64,000 bases of DNA from positions 62,001 to 126,000 of the forward strand of contig JAAYUI010000010.1 in the NCBI GenBank assembly GCA_012517765.1, in the 5' to 3' direction. A program made the position numbers and the translations under genes. Positions 34,148 to 43,285 of the stretch are shown piece after piece. Source of the DNA: Caldisericales bacterium. GTDB lineage: Bacteria > Caldisericota > Caldisericia > JAAYUI01. The notes under the pieces are model-generated. The model was not told the DNA's origin and ran no database searches. It was given only the letters and a program-made list of their open reading frames with translations. Numbering within the stretch: position 1 is the first letter of the stretch; each line of letters starts with the position of its first letter.

Positions 34148-34806
34148 CCCTGTTGGCACTTGGCGGATCTATTTATAGCCAGGACGTCGAACTTTCTGAT
34201 CACTACTCTTTTTCCTGTGCGGCCGACTCAGGTTTGGATGGGCTCCTCTCGATTGGTATAACACCAGATCTTGTAATTGGCGATATGGACTCTGTCAATC
34301 CTCAAAACCTTTCAAAAATAAAAAATCTTGGTATAGAAACAATCTCTTACCCGGAACAAAAAAATGCCACAGATGGCGAACTGGCAATAGAAGAACTCTT
34401 TAAAAGGGGCTTTGGGGAAATAAACATTGTCGGCCTTACAGGTGGCAAAACAGGAAGACCAGACCATGTTCTCTTCAATTACTGGCTCTTCTGGCTTGAA
34501 AATAAGCTTGGAGTAAAATTAAGAGGATTTTGTGAAGGCTTTGAAATCTTCTCAGTCTCAGGACGTTGCCACATCAAATGCAAAAAAGACATGATAGTTA
34601 GCATCCTGCCTTTTTTTGGCGCAACAAACATGAAACTGTCTGGCCTTAAATACCCATTCGAAGGAAAAATAGAGCCGGGCCCAGCTAGATGGGTAAGCAA
34701 TCTGGCACTGGGCGATTTTACAATTGAATCAGAGGGGAAAGTGCTGGTTTTTGTTCAGCGCATTCCCAATTTCTTCCAGACCCTGGAAAGGGCATCAACC
34801 ATATAA
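34135..34806 (+). CDS. thiN: Thiamine pyrophosphokinase
   Basis: 223 residues; converts thiamine and ATP to thiamine diphosphate. Family motifs: PDLVIGDMDSVNP, YPEQKNATDGELAIEE and GLTGGKTGRPDHVLFNYW in the catalytic domain, then a C-terminal beta thiamine-binding domain (LSGLKYPFEGKIEPG, SNLALGDFTIES). TTG start after GGGGAGAGGG, inside the end of the amidohydrolase gene. No TPP riboswitch is seen, as expected for an internal operon gene. Its 3' end overlaps a convergent gene by 52 bases. Confidence 0.93.
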   Translation: MEKVALLALGGSIYSQDVELSDHYSFSCAADSGLDGLLSIGITPDLVIGDMDSVNPQNLSKIKNLGIETISYPEQKNATDGELAIEELFKRGFGEINIVGLTGGKTGRPDHVLFNYWLFWLENKLGVKLRGFCEGFEIFSVSGRCHIKCKKDMIVSILPFFGATNMKLSGLKYPFEGKIEPGPARWVSNLALGDFTIESEGKVLVFVQRIPNFFQTLERASTI

Positions 34807-35939
34807 TCAATATCTTCTCTGGTATGAGAGGCCGTAACATTGGCCCTGAGCCTTGAAGTGTTTGGCGGAACAGCAGGTGGAAGGATCGGCATTATGAAAA
34901 CGCCTTCTTCAAAGAGAAGCCTTGTTGTCTCAAGGGTCATCCACTCGTCTTTAAGGATAATCGGGACTATGGCCGTCTGGCTTTCACCAGTATCAAAGCC
35001 TGCCTGGTTGAGCGATTTGATGTAGTAAGAAATGTTGTCCCTTAGTCTTTCAAGTCTCCACTGTTCTTCTTCAAGAACATCAAAAGAAACCCTGGCCGCT
35101 TCTGCTGCTGGTGGTGGAAGTGCTGCCGAAAAAACGAAGGCCCTGGCATTATATTTAAGTAGGTCCACTATGTCTTTTTTTGCGGCCACATATCCACCCA
35201 CTGCAGGGATTGTCTTTGACAGGGTCCCCATCTGGATGTCAATTCCTTCTTTGAGGCCAAAATGCTCAAGGATCCCATGGCCTGTTTCGCCGAGTACACC
35301 TAACGAATGGGCTTCGTCAACCATCAGAAGGCAATCATATTTCCTTGCCAGTTCGATTATCTTGGGGAGCGGGGCAATATCTCCGTCCATCGAGAAAACT
35401 GCATCAACAACTATAAGCTTGCCAATAGCTTTCGAGTTTTTAAGGTGGTTCTCAAGATCTTCCATGTCGTTGTGTTTAAACCTGGTGAACTTTGCCCTGG
35501 AAAGCAAACAGCCATCATAAATCGAAGCATGGTTGATCATGTCGCAAAATATCTCATCACCATTCCCAGTGAGGGTTGAAATGGTTGAAAGATTGGTGAC
35601 GTATCCCGACGAGTAAGCTATGGAATCATCAGTCTTTTTATAAGCGGCAATTCTATTTTCCAGCTCGACATGTATCGATGTGGTTCCCGCAAGGATTCTC
35701 ACGCCATGTGTTCCGGAACCAAACCTGTCTATTGCAGCTTTGGCCGCTTCATTTATCTTGGAGTGCCCCAAAAGGCCAAGATACGAATAGGTTGTAAAAT
35801 TAAGGTATTTCTTCCCGCCAATGACAACAAACTGGCCTTCGTGTGCCTGTATTTCGTTGAGGTAATACATGTGTTTGTTGCGTATTGTCTCTTCTTTTCT
35901 CTCTTTAAAGGCTTGTAGTCTACCATCAAAACCGCTCAT
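34755..35939 (-). CDS. Alpha-oxoamine synthase (KBL/8-amino-7-oxononanoate synthase type)
   Basis: 394 residues, PLP-dependent condensation of an amino acid with an acyl-CoA (glycine C-acetyltransferase or BioF group). Motifs: LNFTTYSYLGLLGH, GSGTHGVRILAGTTSIHVELE, DMINHASIYDGC, MVDEAHSLGVLGETGHG and the PLP Lys in MGTLSKTIPAVGGYVAAKK. Neither kbl with tdh nor bio genes are adjacent, so substrate is open. AAGGAGGTATAA precedes the ATG. It is the last gene of the 17-kb kinase-peptidase unit, after rsmG. Confidence 0.9.
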   Translation of the reverse strand: MSGFDGRLQAFKERKEETIRNKHMYYLNEIQAHEGQFVVIGGKKYLNFTTYSYLGLLGHSKINEAAKAAIDRFGSGTHGVRILAGTTSIHVELENRIAAYKKTDDSIAYSSGYVTNLSTISTLTGNGDEIFCDMINHASIYDGCLLSRAKFTRFKHNDMEDLENHLKNSKAIGKLIVVDAVFSMDGDIAPLPKIIELARKYDCLLMVDEAHSLGVLGETGHGILEHFGLKEGIDIQMGTLSKTIPAVGGYVAAKKDIVDLLKYNARAFVFSAALPPPAAEAARVSFDVLEEEQWRLERLRDNISYYIKSLNQAGFDTGESQTAIVPIILKDEWMTLETTRLLFEEGVFIMPILPPAVPPNTSRLRANVTASHTREDIDYMVDALSRVWKKLGMR

Positions 35940-35982
35940 TTATACCTCCTTGAAAAGCACATTTTATATGACTGACGGCCTT

Positions 35983-36648
35983 TTACAAGCGTTTCAGATG
36001 CACAAGAAAACGCTCCAGCTGCCACAATGGAATTTTATATGGGATTGCCTTGATCAAATTAAAACCCAATTTCTCTATTTTTGGAAGCATCGAGGGCAAT
36101 TCCGAAATATCATCCCTGCCTTTCCAAAGTACAAGCGAACCGCCTTGGGCAAGCAAAGGCTTTGCATAAGAGAGAAGTAATTGCAAGTTGCCAACAGCCC
36201 TTGCAGTGGCTACTTCAAAATGATTGCCATACAAAGGATTTAGCCGAGGCAAATCTTCCGCTCTGGAATTCAATACCGATACACCGGAAAGCCCAAGTTT
36301 ATGCGCAAGCTCATCAAGAAAAAGCGCTTTTTTACCTATTGATTCCACAAGAACCGCTTTGATGGCCGGAAAAGCAATCTTTATTGCAACGCCTGGAAAT
36401 CCGGCCCCTGAGCCAATATCAATGAGGTTTTTCCTGAGGGACATGTCCATAGCTAGATTGATTGCCAAGCTGTCCACAAAATGTTTTGAAACGACCTCAT
36501 CCGGATTTGTAATGGCCGTTAAATTGACCATTCGATTTCTTTCAAGCAGAAAATTGCAATATCCAGAGAAAGCTGCAATCTGCTTCTCGTTAAGGGTTAT
36601 GCCAAAGTCACTGGCACCTCGCAAAAGTAGTTCCGGATTTATTTTCAC
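35983..36648 (-). CDS. rsmG: 16S rRNA (guanine527-N7)-methyltransferase RsmG
   Basis: 221 residues with the RsmG (GidB) pattern: NRMVNLTAITNPDEVVSKHFVDSL, the SAM motif LIDIGSGAGFPGVAIKIAFP, and LNSRAED and TARAVGNLQLLLSYAKPLL. Makes m7G527 in the 530 loop of 16S rRNA. GTG start overlapping the previous stop (GTGA). It usually lies with mnmG or parAB, so its place after a giant peptidase gene is unusual. Confidence 0.95.
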   Translation of the reverse strand: MKINPELLLRGASDFGITLNEKQIAAFSGYCNFLLERNRMVNLTAITNPDEVVSKHFVDSLAINLAMDMSLRKNLIDIGSGAGFPGVAIKIAFPAIKAVLVESIGKKALFLDELAHKLGLSGVSVLNSRAEDLPRLNPLYGNHFEVATARAVGNLQLLLSYAKPLLAQGGSLVLWKGRDDISELPSMLPKIEKLGFNLIKAIPYKIPLWQLERFLVHLKRL

Positions 36649-39600
36649 CTGGCAGTTATCTTTATAAACCCATCCTCCGGGACAATCTTACAACTGAGGA
36701 AGGCCGCAATTGTTTCAACCGGTACAGTTAGACCTCCATCAACCAGCTTTGTTACTTTTACACCCAGATCAACACTGAAATGGTCATCGCCGATCTGCAA
36801 ATCTGCGATACTGGAGCCATTTAAAAAACCGATTCTCCTTTGGCCATAGGTAAAATATGCGCTGTTGTTATCTTTGGCAATAATTCCCTTTAAGCCAAAC
36901 ATCTTCTCCAGATCTTTTGTCGATATGATTATTCTGCCATCTTTTGAATATGGAAGCATCGAAAGTCTGAAAACACCATTTGTATTGCCACAAACTGGTT
37001 CACCCACCACCAGCAAGGCGTCAAGTGGGACGATCATTATTGGGATGTTTATCTTTTTGGTGCCAATATTGGTTTCAACCACAACATTAATTTCTTTTGG
37101 GATGTCCGTATTTGAGAAATCGCACTCCAGAACAACCTCGTGAATATTTTTTGTTATCTTTGGCTGGGCAATTGCCACTCCTTCGGTTTCAGATGAAATT
37201 GTTCCTTCAAGGTTTCCACTACCAGTATTTGTTATCTCAAATGCGTACTTGAAAATCTTCTGTGTCGGATAAATGGCCACCTTGAGGTCATCTGGAGTAA
37301 CAGACATCGTTGTGGACTCATTATTGGAGTTCCACATCAATATTCTGTCATGGCCATAATCAAATACGGCAAGACCACCTTTTCCAACTGCAAAATCAAG
37401 TGGAGACATCCAGGAGAATGGATCGCTGCTGTAACTGTCAATTGAACCTGGCATGGCATGAAAGCCTTCCCTCCCAATTTCGCCAAGAAAGCCGCCATCC
37501 CCAGAATAGACAACAAGTCTGGATTTTGACATATCACCAACCCAGATATTGCCATTACCATCTACACACAACGAAACTGCATCTATGAGCAGGCCAGTCC
37601 CTTCCCCAATACCTCCAAACTCAAAGAGAAAATTGAGGTTCTTGTCATAGCAACACACCTTCTGGCCATAAAAATCCAGGACATAGAGTCTGTCATTAGA
37701 ATATCTCATCGCAACAGGCGCTTGCGCCAAACCCTTGCCATAACCAACTATTGAAATCGTTTTTTTGGGTTCAAATCCTGCCGGATCCTTCTCCTGGTCA
37801 AGATATGAAGGCAATACATGGATTTTACCCATCCCGTCCAGAACATATATCTCGTTTTGGGACAGATTTGGCTCTATGGCATACGGATAAATGCCGTTCT
37901 CACCTGACAGTGATATCTTCCTGAGAAGGCTCCCACTTTTGTCTGCAACCACAATGGTGTTTTCTGAGAAGCCAGCACTCAATACAACGACTTTCCCGGA
38001 ATCAAACCTGAGCATGGTTGGCCTGAAAGCGGTTTTTTCTTTGTTTGATGAAACCACAAAATCATCTTTTCTTGTGCCAAATCTGTCGTAAACTGCACAT
38101 TTTTGCTCGCCACCAATATAAAGATCACCGTCCTCGGAAAATTCCATAAAATAGGGTGAAAGAAGCCTGTTCTCTTCCCTTGATATGAATGGGACCATGA
38201 GTTCTGTCTTGAAATCAGGACCCACCTTGCACACCCTGAATTTATTGTCTGTCGAACCTTCTTCCATAAATCCTGTTGTTATCGACATGTAGAAGTTGTC
38301 CAGGGACGTTTTGTAAACAGAATTTACATATATGCCCTCAAGCTGGATTACTTTTTTGTCTGCAAGCTCAAACTGCTCGTCCCATTTTTCCACAAAAAGC
38401 GTATCAAAACCTGTGTATACCGCGTAGAACCCACCACTCTTCATGGACAGGAGAGCTGTTGGAGATTGAATGCCACTCATTATTTCTTTCTCAAATGCTA
38501 TTTCAGGATCAATTGCAAAATCTTTCCTGTACAAAAACTTGCCTTCGGGACCAAAAAGCATCGCTGACCATTTTTTTGATTTTTCGAGACCATCAGTCAC
38601 ATTGATTGCCATATTGCCGTTTGGCAAAACAGTAAAGTTAAAGAATTCATCTACATCTTCACCGGTATCATCAACAAGATTGACTGCTTCGGCATCTTCC
38701 TGTCCAATCTTCCAGACAGCATTAAACTGGTCAACACAATAAAAATTGCCCTTTGAGTCAGTTTGCACGCCCAGATCAAGATAAATTGGATCATCAAGCT
38801 TGTGTTTTTTTACAAGCTTCAGTTCCTCATCGTAAACTGCCAGGCAATCTTCTGTTGCAAAAGCAAACTTGTCATTATCGTTTGCGGCAAAGGCAATCTT
38901 TGGCGTTTTCCCATAAAAACTACTGGAGTTGTAGTAAAGAAAGTCGTACCAGCTGCCACCGATATCAGCAACAAGTGTAGGCGGGAAACCGAGACATTCT
39001 GAAAAAACACCTTCGACCGTCCAGAGTTCTATTCCTCTTGAAGTCAAGATAAACAGGCCTTTTTTTGTGGCTGACAAAGACATGATGTCCTTTACCTGAC
39101 CATCGACAGGTCCATAAGAAAGCAAGACGGGGGGTCCATAATCTGTCTCTTTGGGAATCCTGGGTCCTTCAGTATCACTCCTTGCATAATCGCTAGAGAA
39201 AACTTGTTCCAGGGATGGCTCTGCCAATTTTGCATCATTCGGAAAGAGCAAAAGAAATGAACCAGGTTTGTTGTCCTGCTCCACCTTAAAGGAGAGTTGA
39301 GAAAGAAGGCTTGCAGGGACACAAAGACCTGGATCTAGTACCACAGCGGGTTGTTGTGACTGGAGAACCCTCTGTTCACCAACCATTTCAATCTTGACAC
39401 TGTTTGTTCCAGACACTCCGCTGACAGTAAAGAAGCTGTTTCCAAATAACCATTTGTCTCCGTCTATCGCCACATCAAGACCAAGCGCCCTGCCGACTAC
39501 AGTGAAATTGACATAGGTTTCACTGTTTTTCTGGAAAAATGGCTGCGTCTTCAGGCCTTTGGTGTATGCCTGGTTCTGGATGAAATAATTCTTCCCGATT

Positions 39601-42600
39601 GTTCCTGCAACATTCTTTTGAGGTGCAAACACACAATTGATTTTCTTTGATGAGGAAAACCCTTCTGCGGTTGTTACGCCAAGCTCCAGTCCACCCGTGG
39701 AGGGTTTGACATATATCTTGAAATCACCTTTGTCGGATACCCTGGCAAGAGAGCCCTGGCAATTGACCAGAGCACCTTTTTGCGCCTTTCCGGTCACATA
39801 GAACGGCTTGTCTGGCAGGACCATAAAATCAGACACGTTGAGATTTGAAATAGCCTCCAGAGAACCTTCCTTTCCCTTTGGAAGGACCTGCAATCTATAG
39901 GTTGAATCATTGTTTTTCTCGTTTACTTCACCTTGCATGGCCACCCTGGCGCCAAGTTCGAGGACGCCAGGTGAATCAGGTGTTTCAATCTCGAACTCGA
40001 TTTTTGTCTTGCCACCTTTTTCTATTGGGGGAATAGTTTTTGAGAAGCCAAACGGGTCCAGAACCATTCTTGCCTCTTTTGATGTCACATTGCCTGAATT
40101 TACAACATTTACACTTACCTTCACTTTTGAAGATGTAAGGGCAACTGGTGGATCACACGAGATCGAACCACTGTACAATGAAACGTCGGGTTGTGGTCTG
40201 TGACTGTAGGTCAGGAGGTTATATAAAAACCTGAAATGTTTAGCATCCGTATTCTCGTATAGGGCAGAGAAATAGATCGAATTGCCTCCATTTGTGGCAA
40301 TTATGTTCTTTCCATCGCCACTTTTTGAGACAATCTTTGCACCATCAAGACAATCGTCCCACGACTGGACAGGGATCGTGTTTGACATTACGGCACTGGC
40401 CGATAATCGGCCGTCCAAACCCTGAAAGAATTCATTTGCAGGATCAACTGGGGCTTCAAAAGTGAACTGGTCTTCCGACAGGCCATATTCAAGCGACTGC
40501 TTGAAGCCAAAGATTTTTGCATATGCCGTGTAGTTGCTTCCGCCAGATTCTGATCCGAGGCACGCATAACCTATTGCCTGGCCACCATTTTCCACAAAAG
40601 AGAGCAGACCTTTTACAAATTTGCCATCATATGGGTTCGCAAAATTTGGCGATGCCATTATGACCGTATCTGCACCAAGCTCCGCAAAATCCTGGTACCC
40701 AAAACCAAAAAGCAGCGACATGTAGCTGTCATCGCCATATGTCACGATCTCAGTCGGGATTTTTTTGAAATCTTTTACTGAAGTTGCATAGGAATCAATA
40801 CCGAAAATCTTTTTTGCAGCCGATGTGTTGAAGAAGTAAGATATGAGGCAAAGTGCTTTTGCAGTTTCACTTTTTGTTAAAACAAGTTCTTTTTCAAAAG
40901 TATTGTCTTTCGGGAAATCGTCCCTTATGCCAGACTTCACTTCAAAATTGACGGTGTGCTGCCCTTCTTCAAGCCCCTCAACCACAAAATTGAGCTGTTT
41001 CATGGAATTGACTTCAAGGCTTTCGATTTTTTTCGTTTTCCTTGCCACACCATCAATTTTTAGCTGGGCAACAATGTCCTGAAGGTCCTTGTAGCCTTCG
41101 TTTATTACCTGGAAAGAAAAGTTCTGTCTTTTTGATGGCTTGTCTGTATAAAAAAGCCTGTTGGAAACAGCCTTGAGGTCATATTTTGCCCTTGTGACAT
41201 AATATATCCACACCTCTGATCCATTTGGCAACTCGATTCTTGCTTGCCACAAGCTTTTTGTGTTATGCGAAAACGGCACTCTAAAGGTCTTGTTTGCCGG
41301 GTTTGCAATTTTTTGGGGGGGTTGTGGTTTGGCAGTTTCAAGGTCTATTTTCCTTGACTCAATCCATTCAAAATCAGTTTTGACAAGGACCTGGTTGGGT
41401 TCAATCACCGACATTATTGGAATGCTCAATCCGCCGCCAGTCATAGGGCAATCGAGAACCTCGACATCTGGCATTCTGTGTGGGGAACCACCATTGTTTT
41501 GTGGAAGCTTGATTGTTGGGTCACCCAGGAAAGTGAAGCAGAAAAGTGACTTTGATGTTGCGAAAAAGCCTTCCTTCACAACACCGACGTATTTCTTCAA
41601 TGCCTGGCTGTAGAGTTCGCCGAGGGTGGTTGCCCAATTGTTGTAGGCATTGACAACTTCCGTTGTCAGCCTGTCCATTTCCTCGAAAGGCAGTGTCCTG
41701 ACAACGCCACCCTCAACAGTCCAGTTGATTCCAGCATAATTGAGTCTGGATCCCCCAAAATACGCCACAGGGCCACCCTGCGATGCAAGACATGCCTGTG
41801 CAAAAGAGACATCTTTGTATTCCGGTGTGTCTTTAAACTCAAGCCCTACGACAGATGTATCAAACATACCATTGGTGCATGCAACACTGACCAGTACAGG
41901 CAATCTGTCTTTTTTTGGGAGCCCCATAATATCAGCGCTTGTAACTTTCCCTGGTTCGGTGATTATCGCATTGCCGGCACCATGACTCACGCAATAAACA
42001 AGACCATTGTCTTCGGAAAAAGCTTTCAACAGCGACTTTGAATCAAAACTGTCCCTGGTTTTATAATTTTTTGAAATCCCAAAACCGTCAAGGTATCCAT
42101 TGTCAACAAGTGACTGACATTCCAGCTCACCAAGGAAGCCGCCACTGAACGGGTCGCCTCCAGCAAGGGCAATTTTCTTGAACCATTCTGGTTTTATGGA
42201 TTTCCTGTACCTGATGATCTTGTCAACAACGTCATTGGCTTCTTTCAGGTTTCTGACTGGCAATCTCCCAAGGGACATGTTCGGGACAGTATCAAGGTCT
42301 GGTGATGAATAAAAAATATCCGATGGTACATATTTGTCATACTCAAGAGGTGCATATTTCTCAAGATAATAGAAGGATGCCGGGACAAGAAGTCCGTCAC
42401 CAATAATTGTTACAAAAGAGGTTTCCAAAGATTCTTTGGCGCAAAAACTTCTTATTTTTCTTGCCAGATCGTAATCATATTTTGAAAGATATTTCTTGTC
42501 TTTTTCATTGAAATCTTTGGGACCCCTATAGGTGGGTTCTTCATTTTGTGGCTCAAACGTAGATGCAATCTCTTCCACAGTTACGGTTCTTACTGCGTAA

Positions 42601-43268
42601 CCATCACTTTTTTGTGCTTGTTCAAGTTTTTTGGCGGCTTCAATCAATGAATTCGGACATATAATGACTGCCTTGTTTTGAGGTTTTTCTGCCACCGAAG
42701 AGGAGGTGGCAACTGCATCAAAAACTAAATCCAGAATTGCTTTTTTGGCTATCCTGACAGTTTTCCTGTCAAAATCCAGTATCACAGGATTGAAGTAAAT
42801 AGCGGCAATCTGGCCATCACTGCCATTTTCTATTTTCATGTCACCAAGTGATCCAGGGAAAATCCCCTTCCACGGTCCCCTGTTCGCTTCAACAACACTT
42901 TTGCTCCAGGTTTTTGGATAGTATGGCTCAAGCTCTGGTAAAGGAATGATTTCAAAGGAAAGCTCTTTTAGATAGGCTCCTTTTGGATAAAAACCTTTTG
43001 GAACCTGAATTCTTGTTGAGAAGGACGGCACCCCTGGCATTCCTACCTCAAGCATCCTCGAAAGGCCGGATGTAAAAAGCTGGCCCTTAAATACAAGAAC
43101 AGATTCAGGTTCTACTGAACAGTCAATCCTTTGTGAAAAACCGCCCGGATTTCCAGTCAGAAGACCGCCAAGGGGGATGTCGGTTCTAAGAGGTAAATTG
43201 TGGGCTGCAAAGGCAACCCCAGGTGCCACAATAGCAAAAACCAAGATTACAGAAAAAAGTTTTTTCAT
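36645..43268 (-). CDS. Giant secreted C25 (gingipain-like) peptidase with propeller and stalk domains
   Basis: About 2207 residues. The ATG at 43268 follows GGGAGGAAAATC and opens with a signal peptide (1-22). A prodomain-like region (30-195) precedes a C25 peptidase domain (about 199-584) with catalytic His429 in VSHGAGN and Cys464 in VSVACTNG, ending at FLGDPTIKLP. Then come a beta domain (690-790), a glutamine-amidotransferase-like segment (about 805-1015), CARDB (about 1025-1130), a stalk-like pair (about 1220-1345), an NHL-type beta-propeller (about 1380-2020), an Ig-like domain (about 2030-2110) and a final stalk-like unit (2110-2207). There is no type IX secretion C-terminal signal. 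Substrate unknown. Confidence 0.9.
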   Translation of the reverse strand: MKKLFSVILVFAIVAPGVAFAAHNLPLRTDIPLGGLLTGNPGGFSQRIDCSVEPESVLVFKGQLFTSGLSRMLEVGMPGVPSFSTRIQVPKGFYPKGAYLKELSFEIIPLPELEPYYPKTWSKSVVEANRGPWKGIFPGSLGDMKIENGSDGQIAAIYFNPVILDFDRKTVRIAKKAILDLVFDAVATSSSVAEKPQNKAVIICPNSLIEAAKKLEQAQKSDGYAVRTVTVEEIASTFEPQNEEPTYRGPKDFNEKDKKYLSKYDYDLARKIRSFCAKESLETSFVTIIGDGLLVPASFYYLEKYAPLEYDKYVPSDIFYSSPDLDTVPNMSLGRLPVRNLKEANDVVDKIIRYRKSIKPEWFKKIALAGGDPFSGGFLGELECQSLVDNGYLDGFGISKNYKTRDSFDSKSLLKAFSEDNGLVYCVSHGAGNAIITEPGKVTSADIMGLPKKDRLPVLVSVACTNGMFDTSVVGLEFKDTPEYKDVSFAQACLASQGGPVAYFGGSRLNYAGINWTVEGGVVRTLPFEEMDRLTTEVVNAYNNWATTLGELYSQALKKYVGVVKEGFFATSKSLFCFTFLGDPTIKLPQNNGGSPHRMPDVEVLDCPMTGGGLSIPIMSVIEPNQVLVKTDFEWIESRKIDLETAKPQPPQKIANPANKTFRVPFSHNTKSLWQARIELPNGSEVWIYYVTRAKYDLKAVSNRLFYTDKPSKRQNFSFQVINEGYKDLQDIVAQLKIDGVARKTKKIESLEVNSMKQLNFVVEGLEEGQHTVNFEVKSGIRDDFPKDNTFEKELVLTKSETAKALCLISYFFNTSAAKKIFGIDSYATSVKDFKKIPTEIVTYGDDSYMSLLFGFGYQDFAELGADTVIMASPNFANPYDGKFVKGLLSFVENGGQAIGYACLGSESGGSNYTAYAKIFGFKQSLEYGLSEDQFTFEAPVDPANEFFQGLDGRLSASAVMSNTIPVQSWDDCLDGAKIVSKSGDGKNIIATNGGNSIYFSALYENTDAKHFRFLYNLLTYSHRPQPDVSLYSGSISCDPPVALTSSKVKVSVNVVNSGNVTSKEARMVLDPFGFSKTIPPIEKGGKTKIEFEIETPDSPGVLELGARVAMQGEVNEKNNDSTYRLQVLPKGKEGSLEAISNLNVSDFMVLPDKPFYVTGKAQKGALVNCQGSLARVSDKGDFKIYVKPSTGGLELGVTTAEGFSSSKKINCVFAPQKNVAGTIGKNYFIQNQAYTKGLKTQPFFQKNSETYVNFTVVGRALGLDVAIDGDKWLFGNSFFTVSGVSGTNSVKIEMVGEQRVLQSQQPAVVLDPGLCVPASLLSQLSFKVEQDNKPGSFLLLFPNDAKLAEPSLEQVFSSDYARSDTEGPRIPKETDYGPPVLLSYGPVDGQVKDIMSLSATKKGLFILTSRGIELWTVEGVFSECLGFPPTLVADIGGSWYDFLYYNSSSFYGKTPKIAFAANDNDKFAFATEDCLAVYDEELKLVKKHKLDDPIYLDLGVQTDSKGNFYCVDQFNAVWKIGQEDAEAVNLVDDTGEDVDEFFNFTVLPNGNMAINVTDGLEKSKKWSAMLFGPEGKFLYRKDFAIDPEIAFEKEIMSGIQSPTALLSMKSGGFYAVYTGFDTLFVEKWDEQFELADKKVIQLEGIYVNSVYKTSLDNFYMSITTGFMEEGSTDNKFRVCKVGPDFKTELMVPFISREENRLLSPYFMEFSEDGDLYIGGEQKCAVYDRFGTRKDDFVVSSNKEKTAFRPTMLRFDSGKVVVLSAGFSENTIVVADKSGSLLRKISLSGENGIYPYAIEPNLSQNEIYVLDGMGKIHVLPSYLDQEKDPAGFEPKKTISIVGYGKGLAQAPVAMRYSNDRLYVLDFYGQKVCCYDKNLNFLFEFGGIGEGTGLLIDAVSLCVDGNGNIWVGDMSKSRLVVYSGDGGFLGEIGREGFHAMPGSIDSYSSDPFSWMSPLDFAVGKGGLAVFDYGHDRILMWNSNNESTTMSVTPDDLKVAIYPTQKIFKYAFEITNTGSGNLEGTISSETEGVAIAQPKITKNIHEVVLECDFSNTDIPKEINVVVETNIGTKKINIPIMIVPLDALLVVGEPVCGNTNGVFRLSMLPYSKDGRIIISTKDLEKMFGLKGIIAKDNNSAYFTYGQRRIGFLNGSSIADLQIGDDHFSVDLGVKVTKLVDGGLTVPVETIAAFLSCKIVPEDGFIKITAR

Positions 43269-43285
43269 GATTTTCCTCCCGGAAA

